Shown: in pieces, positions 1 through 6,479 of the stretch | Numbering within the stretch: position 1 is the first letter of the stretch | How the letters are laid out: every line of letters begins with the position of its first letter | Assembly: GCA_030684415.1 (NCBI GenBank) | Contig: JAUXNL010000228.1 | Location: 1 to 19,996, forward strand | Direction of reading: 5' to 3' | Length of the DNA: 19,996 bases | Source of the DNA: Moraxellaceae bacterium | GTDB lineage: Bacteria > Pseudomonadota > Gammaproteobacteria > Pseudomonadales > Moraxellaceae | Made by a program: the position numbers and the translations under genes | The notes under the pieces: model-generated | What the model saw: the letters and a program-made list of their open reading frames with translations, nothing else | The model's database searches: none | Told to the model about the DNA's origin: nothing

Positions 1-1526
1 ACCCCGCTGCCTGCGAAATCGAAAAGCAGAAGACAGCCGATGCGATTTCGCCGCCTGTTGATACGGGCGCTGATACGGGTGCTGATACTGCGCAGGTGGT
101 GACGCTGCGCCCCAGCGCGGCCATGAAAAACCGCCTGCCGCCGCGCGAGAAAAGCGTCATTCGCCTGCCGTCGTTCGAGCGCGTGTCCACTGACCCGGTG
201 CGCTATGCCCATGCCAATCGCGTCCTGCATCTGGAAACCAATCCCGGCAATGCCCGCGCGCTGGTGCAGCGGCATGGCGACCGCGATGTCTGGCTGAATC
301 CGCCACCGATTCCGCTGTCCACCGAAGAGATGGATTTTGTTTTCGATCTGCCCTACGCACGGGTGCCGCATCCGGCGTATGGCGGTGCGCGCATTCCTGC
401 GTACGAAATGATCCGCTTTTCCGTGAACATCATGCGTGGCTGTTTCGGCGGCTGCACCTTCTGCTCCATTACCGAGCATGAAGGCCGCATCATCCAGAAT
501 CGCTCGCACGAATCGATTCTGGGCGAAATTGAAAAAATGAAGGAGACGCCGGGATTTACGGGCGTCGTCTCCGATCTCGGTGGCCCGACGGCCAATATGT
601 ATCGCCTGGCCTGCAAGTCGCCGCAAATCGAAGCCGCTTGCCGCAAGCCATCCTGTGTTTATCCGGGTATTTGCGACAACCTCAATACCGATCATTCCTC
701 ACTCATCGAGCTTTACCGCAAGGCGCGCAAATTGCCGGGCGTGAAAAGAATCCTGATCGGTTCCGGCCTGCGCTACGACCTTGCCGTGCGTTCCCCGGAA
801 TACGTGAAGGAGTTGGTGACGCATCATGTGGGGGGCTATCTCAAGATTGCACCCGAGCATACCGAGGGCGGCCCGCTGTCGAAAATGATGAAGCCGGGCA
901 TTGGCGCTTATGATGAATTCAAAGCCATGTTCGAGCAGTTTTCGAAAGAAGCCGGCAAAGAGCAGTACCTGATTCCGTACTTCATCGCCGCGCATCCGGG
1001 CACCTCCGACAGCGACATGATGAATCTGGCGCTGTGGCTCAAGCGCAACGGTTTCCGCGCCGATCAAGTGCAGACGTTTTATCCCTCGCCCATGGCGACC
1101 GCCACGGCGATGTATCACTCCGGGCTCAATCCGTTGAAACGGATATCGCGCACCTTCGACCCCAAGACTGGCGTGGGCGAGAAAGTCGATATCGTGAAAG
1201 GCGACAAGCGTCGGCGTCTGCACAAAGCTTTTTTGCGCTACCACGACCCGAACAACTGGCCGCTGTTGCGTGAAGCACTGAAAGAAATGGGGCGTGCCGA
1301 CCTGATCGGTAACGGCAAGCATCAGCTCATTCCGAAAAACCAGCCTGCCGGAACTGGCGAGGGCGCGTACAAGGCGCCGCGCAAGAAAAACTCCAGTGCC
1401 GGTGAGGGTGTGTCGCTGAAAGTGAAGCCACAGAAAGGCCGTGTGCTGACGCAGCATACCGGGCTGCCGCCACGTGATGACGGCAGTCGCCGTGCGCCGG
1501 TGCCTCGTGCGCCCAAGCCGCGCTAA
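1..1526 (+). CDS. ygiQ: YgiQ-family radical SAM protein, 5'-partial
   Basis: The frame is open from base 3 to the TAA at 1524-1526, so the gene enters from the left; 507 residues are visible of a family usually about 700 long. The GTG at 96 is internal, not a start. The radical SAM signature C-x3-C-x2-C (CFGGCTFC, codons at 441, 453 and 462) lies at visible residues 147-154 and would bind a [4Fe-4S] cluster and S-adenosylmethionine. The flanking NIMRG and SITEHEGRIIQ segments are typical of YgiQ, as are KIAPEHTE and FYPSPMATATAMYHSG. The missing N-terminal part probably carries the UPF0313 domain. The C-terminal 60 residues (from LIPKNQPAGTGEG) are basic, low-complexity and probably disordered, as in the DUF3362 tail. 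The reaction of YgiQ is not established. The DUF924 gene follows 53 bases downstream on the same strand and may be co-transcribed. Confidence 0.93.
   Translation, partial: PAACEIEKQKTADAISPPVDTGADTGADTAQVVTLRPSAAMKNRLPPREKSVIRLPSFERVSTDPVRYAHANRVLHLETNPGNARALVQRHGDRDVWLNPPPIPLSTEEMDFVFDLPYARVPHPAYGGARIPAYEMIRFSVNIMRGCFGGCTFCSITEHEGRIIQNRSHESILGEIEKMKETPGFTGVVSDLGGPTANMYRLACKSPQIEAACRKPSCVYPGICDNLNTDHSSLIELYRKARKLPGVKRILIGSGLRYDLAVRSPEYVKELVTHHVGGYLKIAPEHTEGGPLSKMMKPGIGAYDEFKAMFEQFSKEAGKEQYLIPYFIAAHPGTSDSDMMNLALWLKRNGFRADQVQTFYPSPMATATAMYHSGLNPLKRISRTFDPKTGVGEKVDIVKGDKRRRLHKAFLRYHDPNNWPLLREALKEMGRADLIGNGKHQLIPKNQPAGTGEGAYKAPRKKNSSAGEGVSLKVKPQKGRVLTQHTGLPPRDDGSRRAPVPRAPKPR
60..89 (+). repeat. 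In-frame 12-bp tandem repeat in ygiQ
   Basis: Two full copies of a 12-base unit (60-71 and 72-83, one mismatch) and half a third (84-89) encode D-T-G-A, D-T-G-A, D-T. They sit in a linker of the YgiQ protein between its N-terminal part and the radical SAM core. This is probably a replication-slippage expansion in a flexible segment. Confidence 0.7.
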
Positions 1527-1579
1527 TCCTCCGCTGAATATTCCGGCAGGATTTTTCAATAAATCTTCAAGGATTGCCC

Positions 1580-2119
1580 ATGACGCCGCATGTAGTGCTC
1601 GACTTCTGGTTCAGGGAAATTCCCGAGTCCGCCTGGTGGGAAAAGAACCCTGATTTTGATGCCGATCTGGCTCGGCGTTTCGGCGATTGGCATGTGGCTG
1701 CCGCTGCAGGTGAGTTGTGGTCATGGCGCGATACGGCGGTTGGCCGGCTTGCGGAAATCCTGTTGCTGGACCAGATTCCACGCAATATTTTCCGCGATAC
1801 GCCACGTGCCTTTGCCACTGACAGTCTGGCACTGGTGCTCGCACAAGAGGCCGTGAGGGCGGGGGCAGACCGCGAATTGCCGGTGGCCCAGCGTGCATTT
1901 TTCTATCTTCCCTACATGCACAGCGAATCATTGGCTGTGCATGCCGAGGCGCTGCGCCTCTATGCGGCGCCAGGGCTTGAGAGCAATCTGGATTTCGAGC
2001 GGCGCCACCTTGCCATCATCGAGCGCTTTGGCCGCTACCCGCATCGCAATGCCATTCTGGGTCGCGCCTCCACCGCTGACGAGATGCGATTTCTCACAGA
2101 GCCCGGGTCGTCGTTCTGA
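1580..2119 (+). CDS. DUF924 family protein
   Basis: A 179-residue protein matching the DUF924 family (PF06041) along its length. Visible family signatures are VLDFWF near the N-terminus, WWEKNPDFD, GRLAEILLLDQIPRNIFRDTPRAFATD, FFYLPYMHSE, RHLAIIERFGRYPHRNAILGR and a final STADEMRFL. The family is all-helical and TPR-like; no catalytic activity is established. ATG 1580 is chosen over the in-frame TTG at 1574 because an AAGGA at 1569-1573 sits six bases upstream of the ATG and the family begins just before VLDFWF. It follows ygiQ by 53 bases and is convergent with the DCC gene, with an 82-base gap holding only a weak GGGG/CCCC stem followed by a short T stretch. Confidence 0.92.
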   Translation: MTPHVVLDFWFREIPESAWWEKNPDFDADLARRFGDWHVAAAAGELWSWRDTAVGRLAEILLLDQIPRNIFRDTPRAFATDSLALVLAQEAVRAGADRELPVAQRAFFYLPYMHSESLAVHAEALRLYAAPGLESNLDFERRHLAIIERFGRYPHRNAILGRASTADEMRFLTEPGSSF

Positions 2120-2201
2120 GTCGCTGGGGTGCGATATTTCCCCCTTTCTCATTTCCTCTGGCGCATTGCTGAAGAAGTGTATGGGCGGACTTATCCCAGC
2201 A

Positions 2202-2627
2202 TCATTCCGCTATGGTTTCACCGCCGTGAAGAAGTCGTGCGCGCAGTTCGGGTGATGGCAGCATGCACTGCGCATGTGCGCCGAATATTTTTCGCAGTGG
2301 CCACAACGCACTGTAAACCGGGTTGCCGATCCAGTCGGGGATCAGTACATGCATGAGTCTTGCTAATCCTGCCCAGCGACCGCCTATCAGGTAGCCCAGT
2401 TGTATGGCTGCCTCGAAGCGTGTGTAGGCCTTGCCGTTGCGAATGATGACGAAGGTGCGAAAGTCAGCAGTAGGGAGTCCATGATGCTGAGACAGGCGTT
2501 GGCCAGCGTCCGACTGCAGCGCTGCAAAGCGTAACAGCGGCGCCTGCTCGCGGTTCAGTGCAAAGTGCACCGCGCCGTTGCAGAACACGCATTTTCCGTC
2601 GAACAGCATCACTGGATATTCGCTCAT
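2202..2627 (-). CDS. DCC-family thiol-disulfide oxidoreductase (DUF393)
   Basis: A 141-residue protein of the DCC family (PF04134). The N-terminal signature LFDGKCVFCN holds the paired cysteines C13 and C16 (CxxC), and the distal part has the usual aromatic, amphipathic stretch (YLIGGRWAGLARLMHVLIPDWIGNPVYSALWPLRKIF). The family is predicted to be thioredoxin-fold redox proteins; substrates are unknown. Start ATG 2627 is supported by a strong AAAGGAGG six bases upstream and by a 4-base ATGA overlap with the stop of the preceding SRPBCC gene, a classic sign of translational coupling. An 83-codon in-frame extension upstream overlaps the SRPBCC gene and is rejected. It is the last gene of a three-gene operon. 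Confidence 0.9.
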   Translation of the reverse strand: MSEYPVMLFDGKCVFCNGAVHFALNREQAPLLRFAALQSDAGQRLSQHHGLPTADFRTFVIIRNGKAYTRFEAAIQLGYLIGGRWAGLARLMHVLIPDWIGNPVYSALWPLRKIFGAHAQCMLPSPELRARLLHGGETIAE

Positions 2628-3181
2628 GACCGGCCTCCTTTCAGCATCAGATCGGGCCTGCCGACAATGGTTTGCAAGGCGGCCGGCAATGCGAGCAGTG
2701 ATGGTTTGATGATGTCGCCAATCACGCCCTCGATCAGCGGTAAGCCTTTTTGCGCCAGCCAGCGCGGCAGGCCGGGCACGCGTTCGGGATACGGCAGCAA
2801 CTCGGCATGGATGTCGATACGCATGCTGTTGTGCCCCGCTTCCACCAGCGCGAAGGTGCCGTAGCAGTCGAACCATTCACGGTAGTCATCGTGAAAGAAC
2901 TCGAACTCGACAATGCGCCGCTGTGCACACCAACGTGTTGTTGACCGGATGTGATCCATGTTGTCGCGCAGGAACGGACGCAGCAAAGAGGGTACGACGG
3001 TTTTCTGGACGAGCCATTTGTAATCCACTTGTGCGGTATGCGCAGACGGTTTTTCGAAGCGTGTGATGTCGATGCGCTGAATGCCGGGCAGCCAGGGAGG
3101 CAGCTCGTCCATGCGCAATAGAAAGGCGCTGTAGACATCGTCTATCGGGAAGGGAATCCCGGCCGTGTGCTGGATCAGCAT
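2624..3181 (-). CDS. SRPBCC (START/polyketide-cyclase-like) protein
   Basis: A 185-residue protein that looks like the SRPBCC helix-grip fold: an N-terminal strand and helix (HTAGIPFPIDDVYSAFLLRMDELPPWLPGIQRI), alternating strands (TAQVDYKWLV, RIVEFEFFHDDYREWFDCYGTFALVE, SMRIDIHAELLP) and a long C-terminal amphipathic helix. Such domains bind hydrophobic ligands in a cavity; no catalytic residues are evident. ATG 3181 is preferred over the upstream in-frame start at 3271 because a GGAGA lies about eight bases before it and the fold begins there. It is the middle gene of an operon, 90 bases after the membrane protein gene (with a hairpin in the gap) and overlapping the DCC gene by four bases. 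The fold assignment is by pattern, not by search. Confidence 0.75.
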   Translation of the reverse strand: MLIQHTAGIPFPIDDVYSAFLLRMDELPPWLPGIQRIDITRFEKPSAHTAQVDYKWLVQKTVVPSLLRPFLRDNMDHIRSTTRWCAQRRIVEFEFFHDDYREWFDCYGTFALVEAGHNSMRIDIHAELLPYPERVPGLPRWLAQKGLPLIEGVIGDIIKPSLLALPAALQTIVGRPDLMLKGGRS

Positions 3182-3224
3182 GCGGTTTCTCCATGGGTAT
3201 TCGCATGACTGCACGTATGGGTGT

Positions 3225-3261
3225 TCGCCGCACGTGTCGTGGTCATGACTGCGTGCGGCGA
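3225..3261 (-). other. Intercistronic hairpin, 10-bp perfect arms
   Basis: TCGCCGCACG at 3225-3234 is perfectly complementary to CGTGCGGCGA at 3252-3261, with a 17-base loop that contains the palindrome GTCATGAC. It lies 10 bases after the stop codon of the membrane protein gene and upstream of the SRPBCC gene in the same transcript. There is no U-tract, so it is more likely an RNA-stability or differential-expression element than an intrinsic terminator. Confidence 0.6.
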
Positions 3262-3271
3262 GTACGCCCAC

Positions 3272-4222
3272 TCAGTTGGTTTTTATGCGACTGCTGCTGG
3301 ATGGCGTGCTGATGCGGTCAAGACACCAGGGTGTCAGTGCGCGATTCACCAGGCCGCCCGGCTTCAACACGGTGAACCACAACACCGCCAGCGCCAGTGG
3401 CAGGCCGACGACATAGCTCGCAATATGCGCACTGGTAGTGGCAGGAATTGTTCCCAGGCCGCGTGCCACATGCTCGCCAACACCCAGTACGGCGCCAACA
3501 TAATTCACGACGACGGCACTGAAGATTGCAGCGCCAAGGCTGACAACGAACACCGCCACGAGATAGGCGGCCAGCAAGACTGTACCGTCGCGCCAGAACG
3601 CCAGTTTCCGACCCTGCTCGGCCACCGCATCGCGATGCCAGATGAACATCAGGGCCGCAAACGGCGGCAGCAGATAAAGGCCATCAAGGTAAAGCGTCAT
3701 CGCGACACTGCTGGTCATGAATTTCCAGGCGGCAAGCGCTGTGCCCATGATGGTGGCGCCGGTGCCGGCGCCCGGTGTCCATGCGGGAGCGCCCGACAAC
3801 ATGTCGCGGTCGTAGAAGAAACGGTCGTAGCCCAAGCCATCCCAGCCATACACCAGAATGAAAAACATGCCGAAGTAGCCGAGCATCCAGTTGAGGTTGG
3901 CAAGGTAATACTGTTTGTTCTGGATCAGCTTGCAGCCGACCCAGAAGCCCAGAATGCCTTGGGTGACATTGGTGATGCCGAAGGCGAGCACCAGAAATTC
4001 GTTCATGCTGGAAAAATTTTCGGCCGCTTGCATGGTTTCCCATGAGGGATGTCGAAGCAGCAACAGCATGCCGGTCGGCGACCAGATCAGGGCCAGGAAC
4101 AGGACTGTCCAGACCATGTAACGGCTTTCCAGCGGTTTCTTCATTGTGGCGAGTTTGGGGCCTGCTGCCAGCGCAAGGCTGGCACCGAATCCGTATGCCC
4201 AGAACACATCAACCTGAACCAT
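3272..4222 (-). CDS. Polytopic membrane protein of unknown function
   Basis: A 316-residue integral membrane protein that I cannot assign to a named family. Hydrophobic segments are visible at roughly residues 5-25, 36-56, 74-99, 109-130, 155-170, 176-196, 213-246 (long enough for one or two helices) and 265-286, so 7 to 9 helices are likely. Aromatic, charged loops (YGWDGLGYDRFFYDRD at 125-140) and conserved-looking polar spots inside helices (TNVTQG) are notable. There is no cleavable signal peptide; the first helix starts at residue 5. ATG 4222 is supported by GAGG five bases upstream. It heads the operon with the SRPBCC and DCC genes and is divergent from an AraC-type regulator, which suggests control by that regulator. 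A transport or membrane-bound lipid-modifying role is possible but is only inference. Confidence 0.85.
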   Translation of the reverse strand: MVQVDVFWAYGFGASLALAAGPKLATMKKPLESRYMVWTVLFLALIWSPTGMLLLLRHPSWETMQAAENFSSMNEFLVLAFGITNVTQGILGFWVGCKLIQNKQYYLANLNWMLGYFGMFFILVYGWDGLGYDRFFYDRDMLSGAPAWTPGAGTGATIMGTALAAWKFMTSSVAMTLYLDGLYLLPPFAALMFIWHRDAVAEQGRKLAFWRDGTVLLAAYLVAVFVVSLGAAIFSAVVVNYVGAVLGVGEHVARGLGTIPATTSAHIASYVVGLPLALAVLWFTVLKPGGLVNRALTPWCLDRISTPSSSSRIKTN

Positions 4223-4254
4223 GATGACCTCGTGTGAATGAATCTTGTGTTAAC

Positions 4255-4416
4255 CGCGGGCTAAAAACGCCCATCCCGGGCTTTTTCAGCCCGCGACTCC
4301 GGCGCATGTCCAGAATCGCTCCACGCTGAATCAATGACATAGGGGTGGTTGATTCGCGACCCGGCCATCCCTGCCGGGGAAGGCGCTTGCGGAAAAGCAT
4401 TTCTCGGCAAGCGGCT
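4255..4416. repeat. Structured dispersed repeat, copy A
   Basis: A 162-base intergenic element with several hairpins. Hairpin 1 (4255-4295) has outer arms CGCGGGCT/AGCCCGCG, an A5/T5 section and an inner GCCC/GGGC stem. Hairpin 2 has GAATCAA (4328-4334) against TTGATTC (4349-4355). A CCGGC/GCCGG stem and an imperfect stem around GCTTGC/GCAAGC (about 4384-4416) follow. Segment 4316-4335 matches 19387-19406 at 19 of 20 bases. The hairpin 1 core is the reverse complement of the core at 6343-6367 apart from one deleted base. It occupies most of the gap between the divergent membrane protein and regulator genes. Confidence 0.8.
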
Positions 4417-4508
4417 AAGCATGATGTCGGTCCATGCACATCGACTGTGATGCCCGCAGGGGTCAGCACGCTTGTGATGTCAGGCCAGTCAGGTTTAGGC
4501 TCCTGGGC

Positions 4509-5570
4509 ATGAAAGATCCCCTCCAGACCATTGACCGCACGGCGCCTGCCGTACCTGTCGAGTTCGCTCGGCTGGTGTTGCTGATGGCGGCCGAACATGG
4601 CGTTTCACGCGAAGAAATGCTCGCCGGCCTGTGCATTCCTGACGAGCTGATTGATCAGGAAGAGGCGGATTTGTCCATCGATCAGCATGAAAGCCTGTTG
4701 CGACGTGCAATTGATCTGGGCGGTGGTCGTGGTGAGTTGGCGTATGAGCTGGCATTCCGGGTGAGTCTCACCACACATGCACTGGTTGGTTACGCCCTGC
4801 TCAGTCAGATGACCATCGGTGATGCCATCCGCTTCGGTGTTGAGTTCAGTCAGGTGGCGGTGCCGGTCTACCGGGGCGAACTCCATATTGAAGACGGATT
4901 TGCCATCATCGACATTTCCATGGATGTGCATGTAGAAGATCGTCTGTATCGCTATGCCTATGATTTGGCGTTAGTCAGCGTCTGGGGCGGTTTGCGCAGT
5001 CTGATGGGTGGCGTGTGGCCTGATGTGGAGCTCTGGTTCAATTATCCTGAGCCAGATTATTACGCAGAGTATCGTGACCGTTTGCCCGCCTGCCGTTTCG
5101 GCATGGGCGCCAACCAGATATGTTTCCCGGCGGAACAGCTCGCCAAGCGTATCAATACCGGCGATCCGGTCATGGCAAAACTGATGATCGAGCGAGCGAG
5201 CCGTGAGCGTGAAGCGCGCGCAGGTCAAGGCAGTAAAGACATCATTACGCTGGTCACCGAAAAGTTGTTGCGCACGGCTGATGGTTATCCCGACCAAGAG
5301 GCGGTGGCCGCGCAATTGTTCATGTCCACACGGACACTCAAGCGCAAATTGCAGCAGTCCGGCAGTGGGTTCCAGGTGTTGTTGGATGCGACGCGCCAGC
5401 GTGATGCAATACGGTTGCTGAATGACTCCAGTCAGAGTATCGAAGACATCGCCACCTGGATCGGTTTTGCCGAGCCCGCCAACTTTACCCAGGCATTCCG
5501 GCGCTGGACCGGCATGACGCCAAGCGAATGGCGGGCGCGGGCTCGTCAGGCGGGCAGTGTGGTCCAGTAG
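4509..5570 (+). CDS. AraC-family regulator with arabinose-binding-like (OruR-type) N-terminal domain
   Basis: A 353-residue transcription factor. Residues about 20-210 fit the OruR/ArgR-type Arabinose_bd sensor domain (PF12625): VPVEFARLVLLMAAEHGVSREEML, a central GYALLSQMTIGDAIRF helix and an LxFxxPxPxYxxxY-like stretch (ELWFNYPEPDYYAEY). Residues about 245-345 are the AraC double helix-turn-helix: VAAQLFMSTRTLKRKLQQSGSGFQ, then SIEDIATWIGFAEPANFTQAFRRWTGMTPSEWR. The start at 4509 is chosen because the family begins shortly before VPVEF; the in-frame ATG at 4434 adds 25 Arg/Cys-rich residues overlapping the repeat flank. The Shine-Dalgarno sequence is poor. Its position, divergent from the membrane protein operon, makes that operon the likeliest target; msrA downstream is an alternative. 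The inducer is unknown. Confidence 0.9.
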   Translation: MKDPLQTIDRTAPAVPVEFARLVLLMAAEHGVSREEMLAGLCIPDELIDQEEADLSIDQHESLLRRAIDLGGGRGELAYELAFRVSLTTHALVGYALLSQMTIGDAIRFGVEFSQVAVPVYRGELHIEDGFAIIDISMDVHVEDRLYRYAYDLALVSVWGGLRSLMGGVWPDVELWFNYPEPDYYAEYRDRLPACRFGMGANQICFPAEQLAKRINTGDPVMAKLMIERASREREARAGQGSKDIITLVTEKLLRTADGYPDQEAVAAQLFMSTRTLKRKLQQSGSGFQVLLDATRQRDAIRLLNDSSQSIEDIATWIGFAEPANFTQAFRRWTGMTPSEWRARARQAGSVVQ

Positions 5571-5796
5571 TGGTTGATGCACGAAGGAGTCTCTGAACAA
5601 GTACGCCTCGATTGTTGCTGAGCGCAATCCTGACTTTTTCAGAAACGCGGCGTGGTGCTCTTGGCTATTCTGCGATGCTGCTGGGAGCCGATGCTCGGTA
5701 ACCGGTCATCGAAAGTCAGTCATCGAAAGCCGGCGCAGGGCGAAGGGGTTTTGTCGTCAACAAAGAGGGCGACTTCTGTCTTCAGTGGAGAGTCTC
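5571..5796 (+). other. Intergenic region upstream of msrA with an 11-bp direct repeat
   Basis: This 226-base gap contains no convincing ORF. GTCATCGAAAG occurs at 5705-5715 and again at 5719-5729, a 14-base period, 68-92 bases before the msrA start and bounded by CCGG on both sides (5702-5705, 5730-5733). This could be an operator. A TTTTTCAG at about 5635-5642 resembles the repeat family seen elsewhere in the window. No well-spaced sigma-70 promoter was identified. Confidence 0.4.
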
Positions 5797-6321
5797 ATGG
5801 TCTTGCAAAAAGCCCTGTTGGGCGGTGGTTGTTTCTGGTGTCTGGATGCCGTGTTTCGTGAAGTGAACGGCGTGACATCTGTGGTGTCGGGTTATGCAGG
5901 TGGTGCACGCCCGAACCCGACATATGAGCAGATTTGCACAGGGGCGACCGGGCATGCCGAGGTGGTGGAGTTGACCTTTGATGGCGACCTCATCAGCTTT
6001 CGCGAGTTGCTCGGCATCTTCTTCGCCATCCACGATCCGACGACGCTCAATCGCCAAGGCAACGATATCGGGACGCAGTACCGCTCCGTCATTTTCTATG
6101 GCGATGCCGAGCAGGAGGAAATTGCCCGTGAAGTGGTGGCGGCGCTTGAGTCCGGGCGCATTTTTGCCGCGCCTGTGGTCACGGAAATATCGCCGGCACC
6201 GGTTTTTTGGCCGGCGGAAGCCTATCACCAGAATTACTTCGCCCTTCATCCTGCGCAGGGTTATTGCCAGATCGTGATTGCGCCAAAGTTGGCGAAATTC
6301 CGCCAGAAATTCCTGCGCTGA
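5797..6321 (+). CDS. msrA: Peptide-methionine (S)-S-oxide reductase MsrA
   Basis: A 174-residue MsrA, which reduces methionine-S-sulfoxide in proteins or free methionine using thioredoxin. The catalytic motif GGGCFWC is at residues 9-15 (nucleophile C12, second cysteine C15). Further family signatures are VVSGYAGG, PTYEQICTGATGHAEVVE, FFAIHDPTTLNRQGNDIGTQYRS and AEAYHQNYF. A late cysteine (C157, in GYCQIV) may be the resolving residue. ATG 5797 is preferred over GTG 5785 because GGAGA lies six to seven bases before it and the family starts immediately before the catalytic motif. It is a single gene, 226 bases from the upstream regulator and convergent with the acyltransferase gene; a structured repeat follows its stop codon. 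trxA, its likely reductant source, is about 6 kb away. Confidence 0.97.
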   Translation: MVLQKALLGGGCFWCLDAVFREVNGVTSVVSGYAGGARPNPTYEQICTGATGHAEVVELTFDGDLISFRELLGIFFAIHDPTTLNRQGNDIGTQYRSVIFYGDAEQEEIAREVVAALESGRIFAAPVVTEISPAPVFWPAEAYHQNYFALHPAQGYCQIVIAPKLAKFRQKFLR

Positions 6322-6332
6322 CCGGCGATTAG

Positions 6333-6377
6333 CCGCTTGCTGAAAAAGCCCGGGGATGGGCGTTTTTCAGCAAGCGG
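6333..6377. repeat. Compact copy of the structured repeat; possible bidirectional terminator
   Basis: CCGCTTGCTGAAAAA (6333-6347) is perfectly complementary to TTTTTCAGCAAGCGG (6363-6377). The stem extends inward through GCCC/GGGC after one bulged G at 6362, leaving the loop GGGGAT. It lies between the convergent msrA and acyltransferase genes. A-tract and T-tract flank the inner GC stem, so it could terminate transcription both ways, although the inner stem is only four pairs. Its core matches copy A in inverted orientation. Confidence 0.75.
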
Positions 6378-6395
6378 TCAAGGGTCGTTACGCTA

Positions 6396-6453
6396 AAGCC
6401 TTGCCACACATTGTTCTCGTGCAGCTTGCTGAGGCAAGGCTTCAGCAAGCTGC
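6396..6453 (+). repeat. Hairpin whose loop pairs with upstream sequence
   Basis: GCAGCTTGCTGA (6421-6432) is perfectly complementary to TCAGCAAGCTGC (6442-6453). The 9-base loop GGCAAGGCT (6433-6441) is fully complementary to AGCCTTGCC at 6397-6405, so the segment could form an H-type pseudoknot or switch between two hairpins. The stem shares the GCTTGCTGA word with the adjacent repeat at 6333. It lies beyond the stop codons of both msrA and the acyltransferase gene. Confidence 0.6.
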
Positions 6454-6479
6454 GCTTTGATTGTGCGGCTGGGCTTCAT

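Noticed and set aside
699..1559. Minus-strand ORF of 286 codons opposite ygiQ
   Set aside because: It mirrors the codon structure of ygiQ, and its product is Arg/His-rich without recognisable motifs.
2120..2201. Intrinsic terminator between DUF924 and the DCC gene
   Set aside because: Only a four-pair GGGG/CCCC stem with a ten-base loop and a short T stretch is present, too weak to call.
2628..2876. 83-residue N-terminal extension of the DCC protein
   Set aside because: It overlaps the SRPBCC coding sequence in another frame and is Arg/Ala-rich; the ATGA overlap and AAAGGAGG fix the start at 2627.
3221..4045. Long plus-strand ORF of 274 codons
   Set aside because: It is antisense to the membrane protein gene, which has convincing transmembrane segments and a good ribosome site; the antisense product is His/Gln/Ala-rich with no domain pattern, as expected of a shadow frame in GC-rich DNA.
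4282..4295. T-run after a hairpin as an intrinsic terminator at copy A
   Set aside because: It lies between divergent gene starts where no transcript should end, and the T-run is part of the stem; it is better explained as a repeat element.
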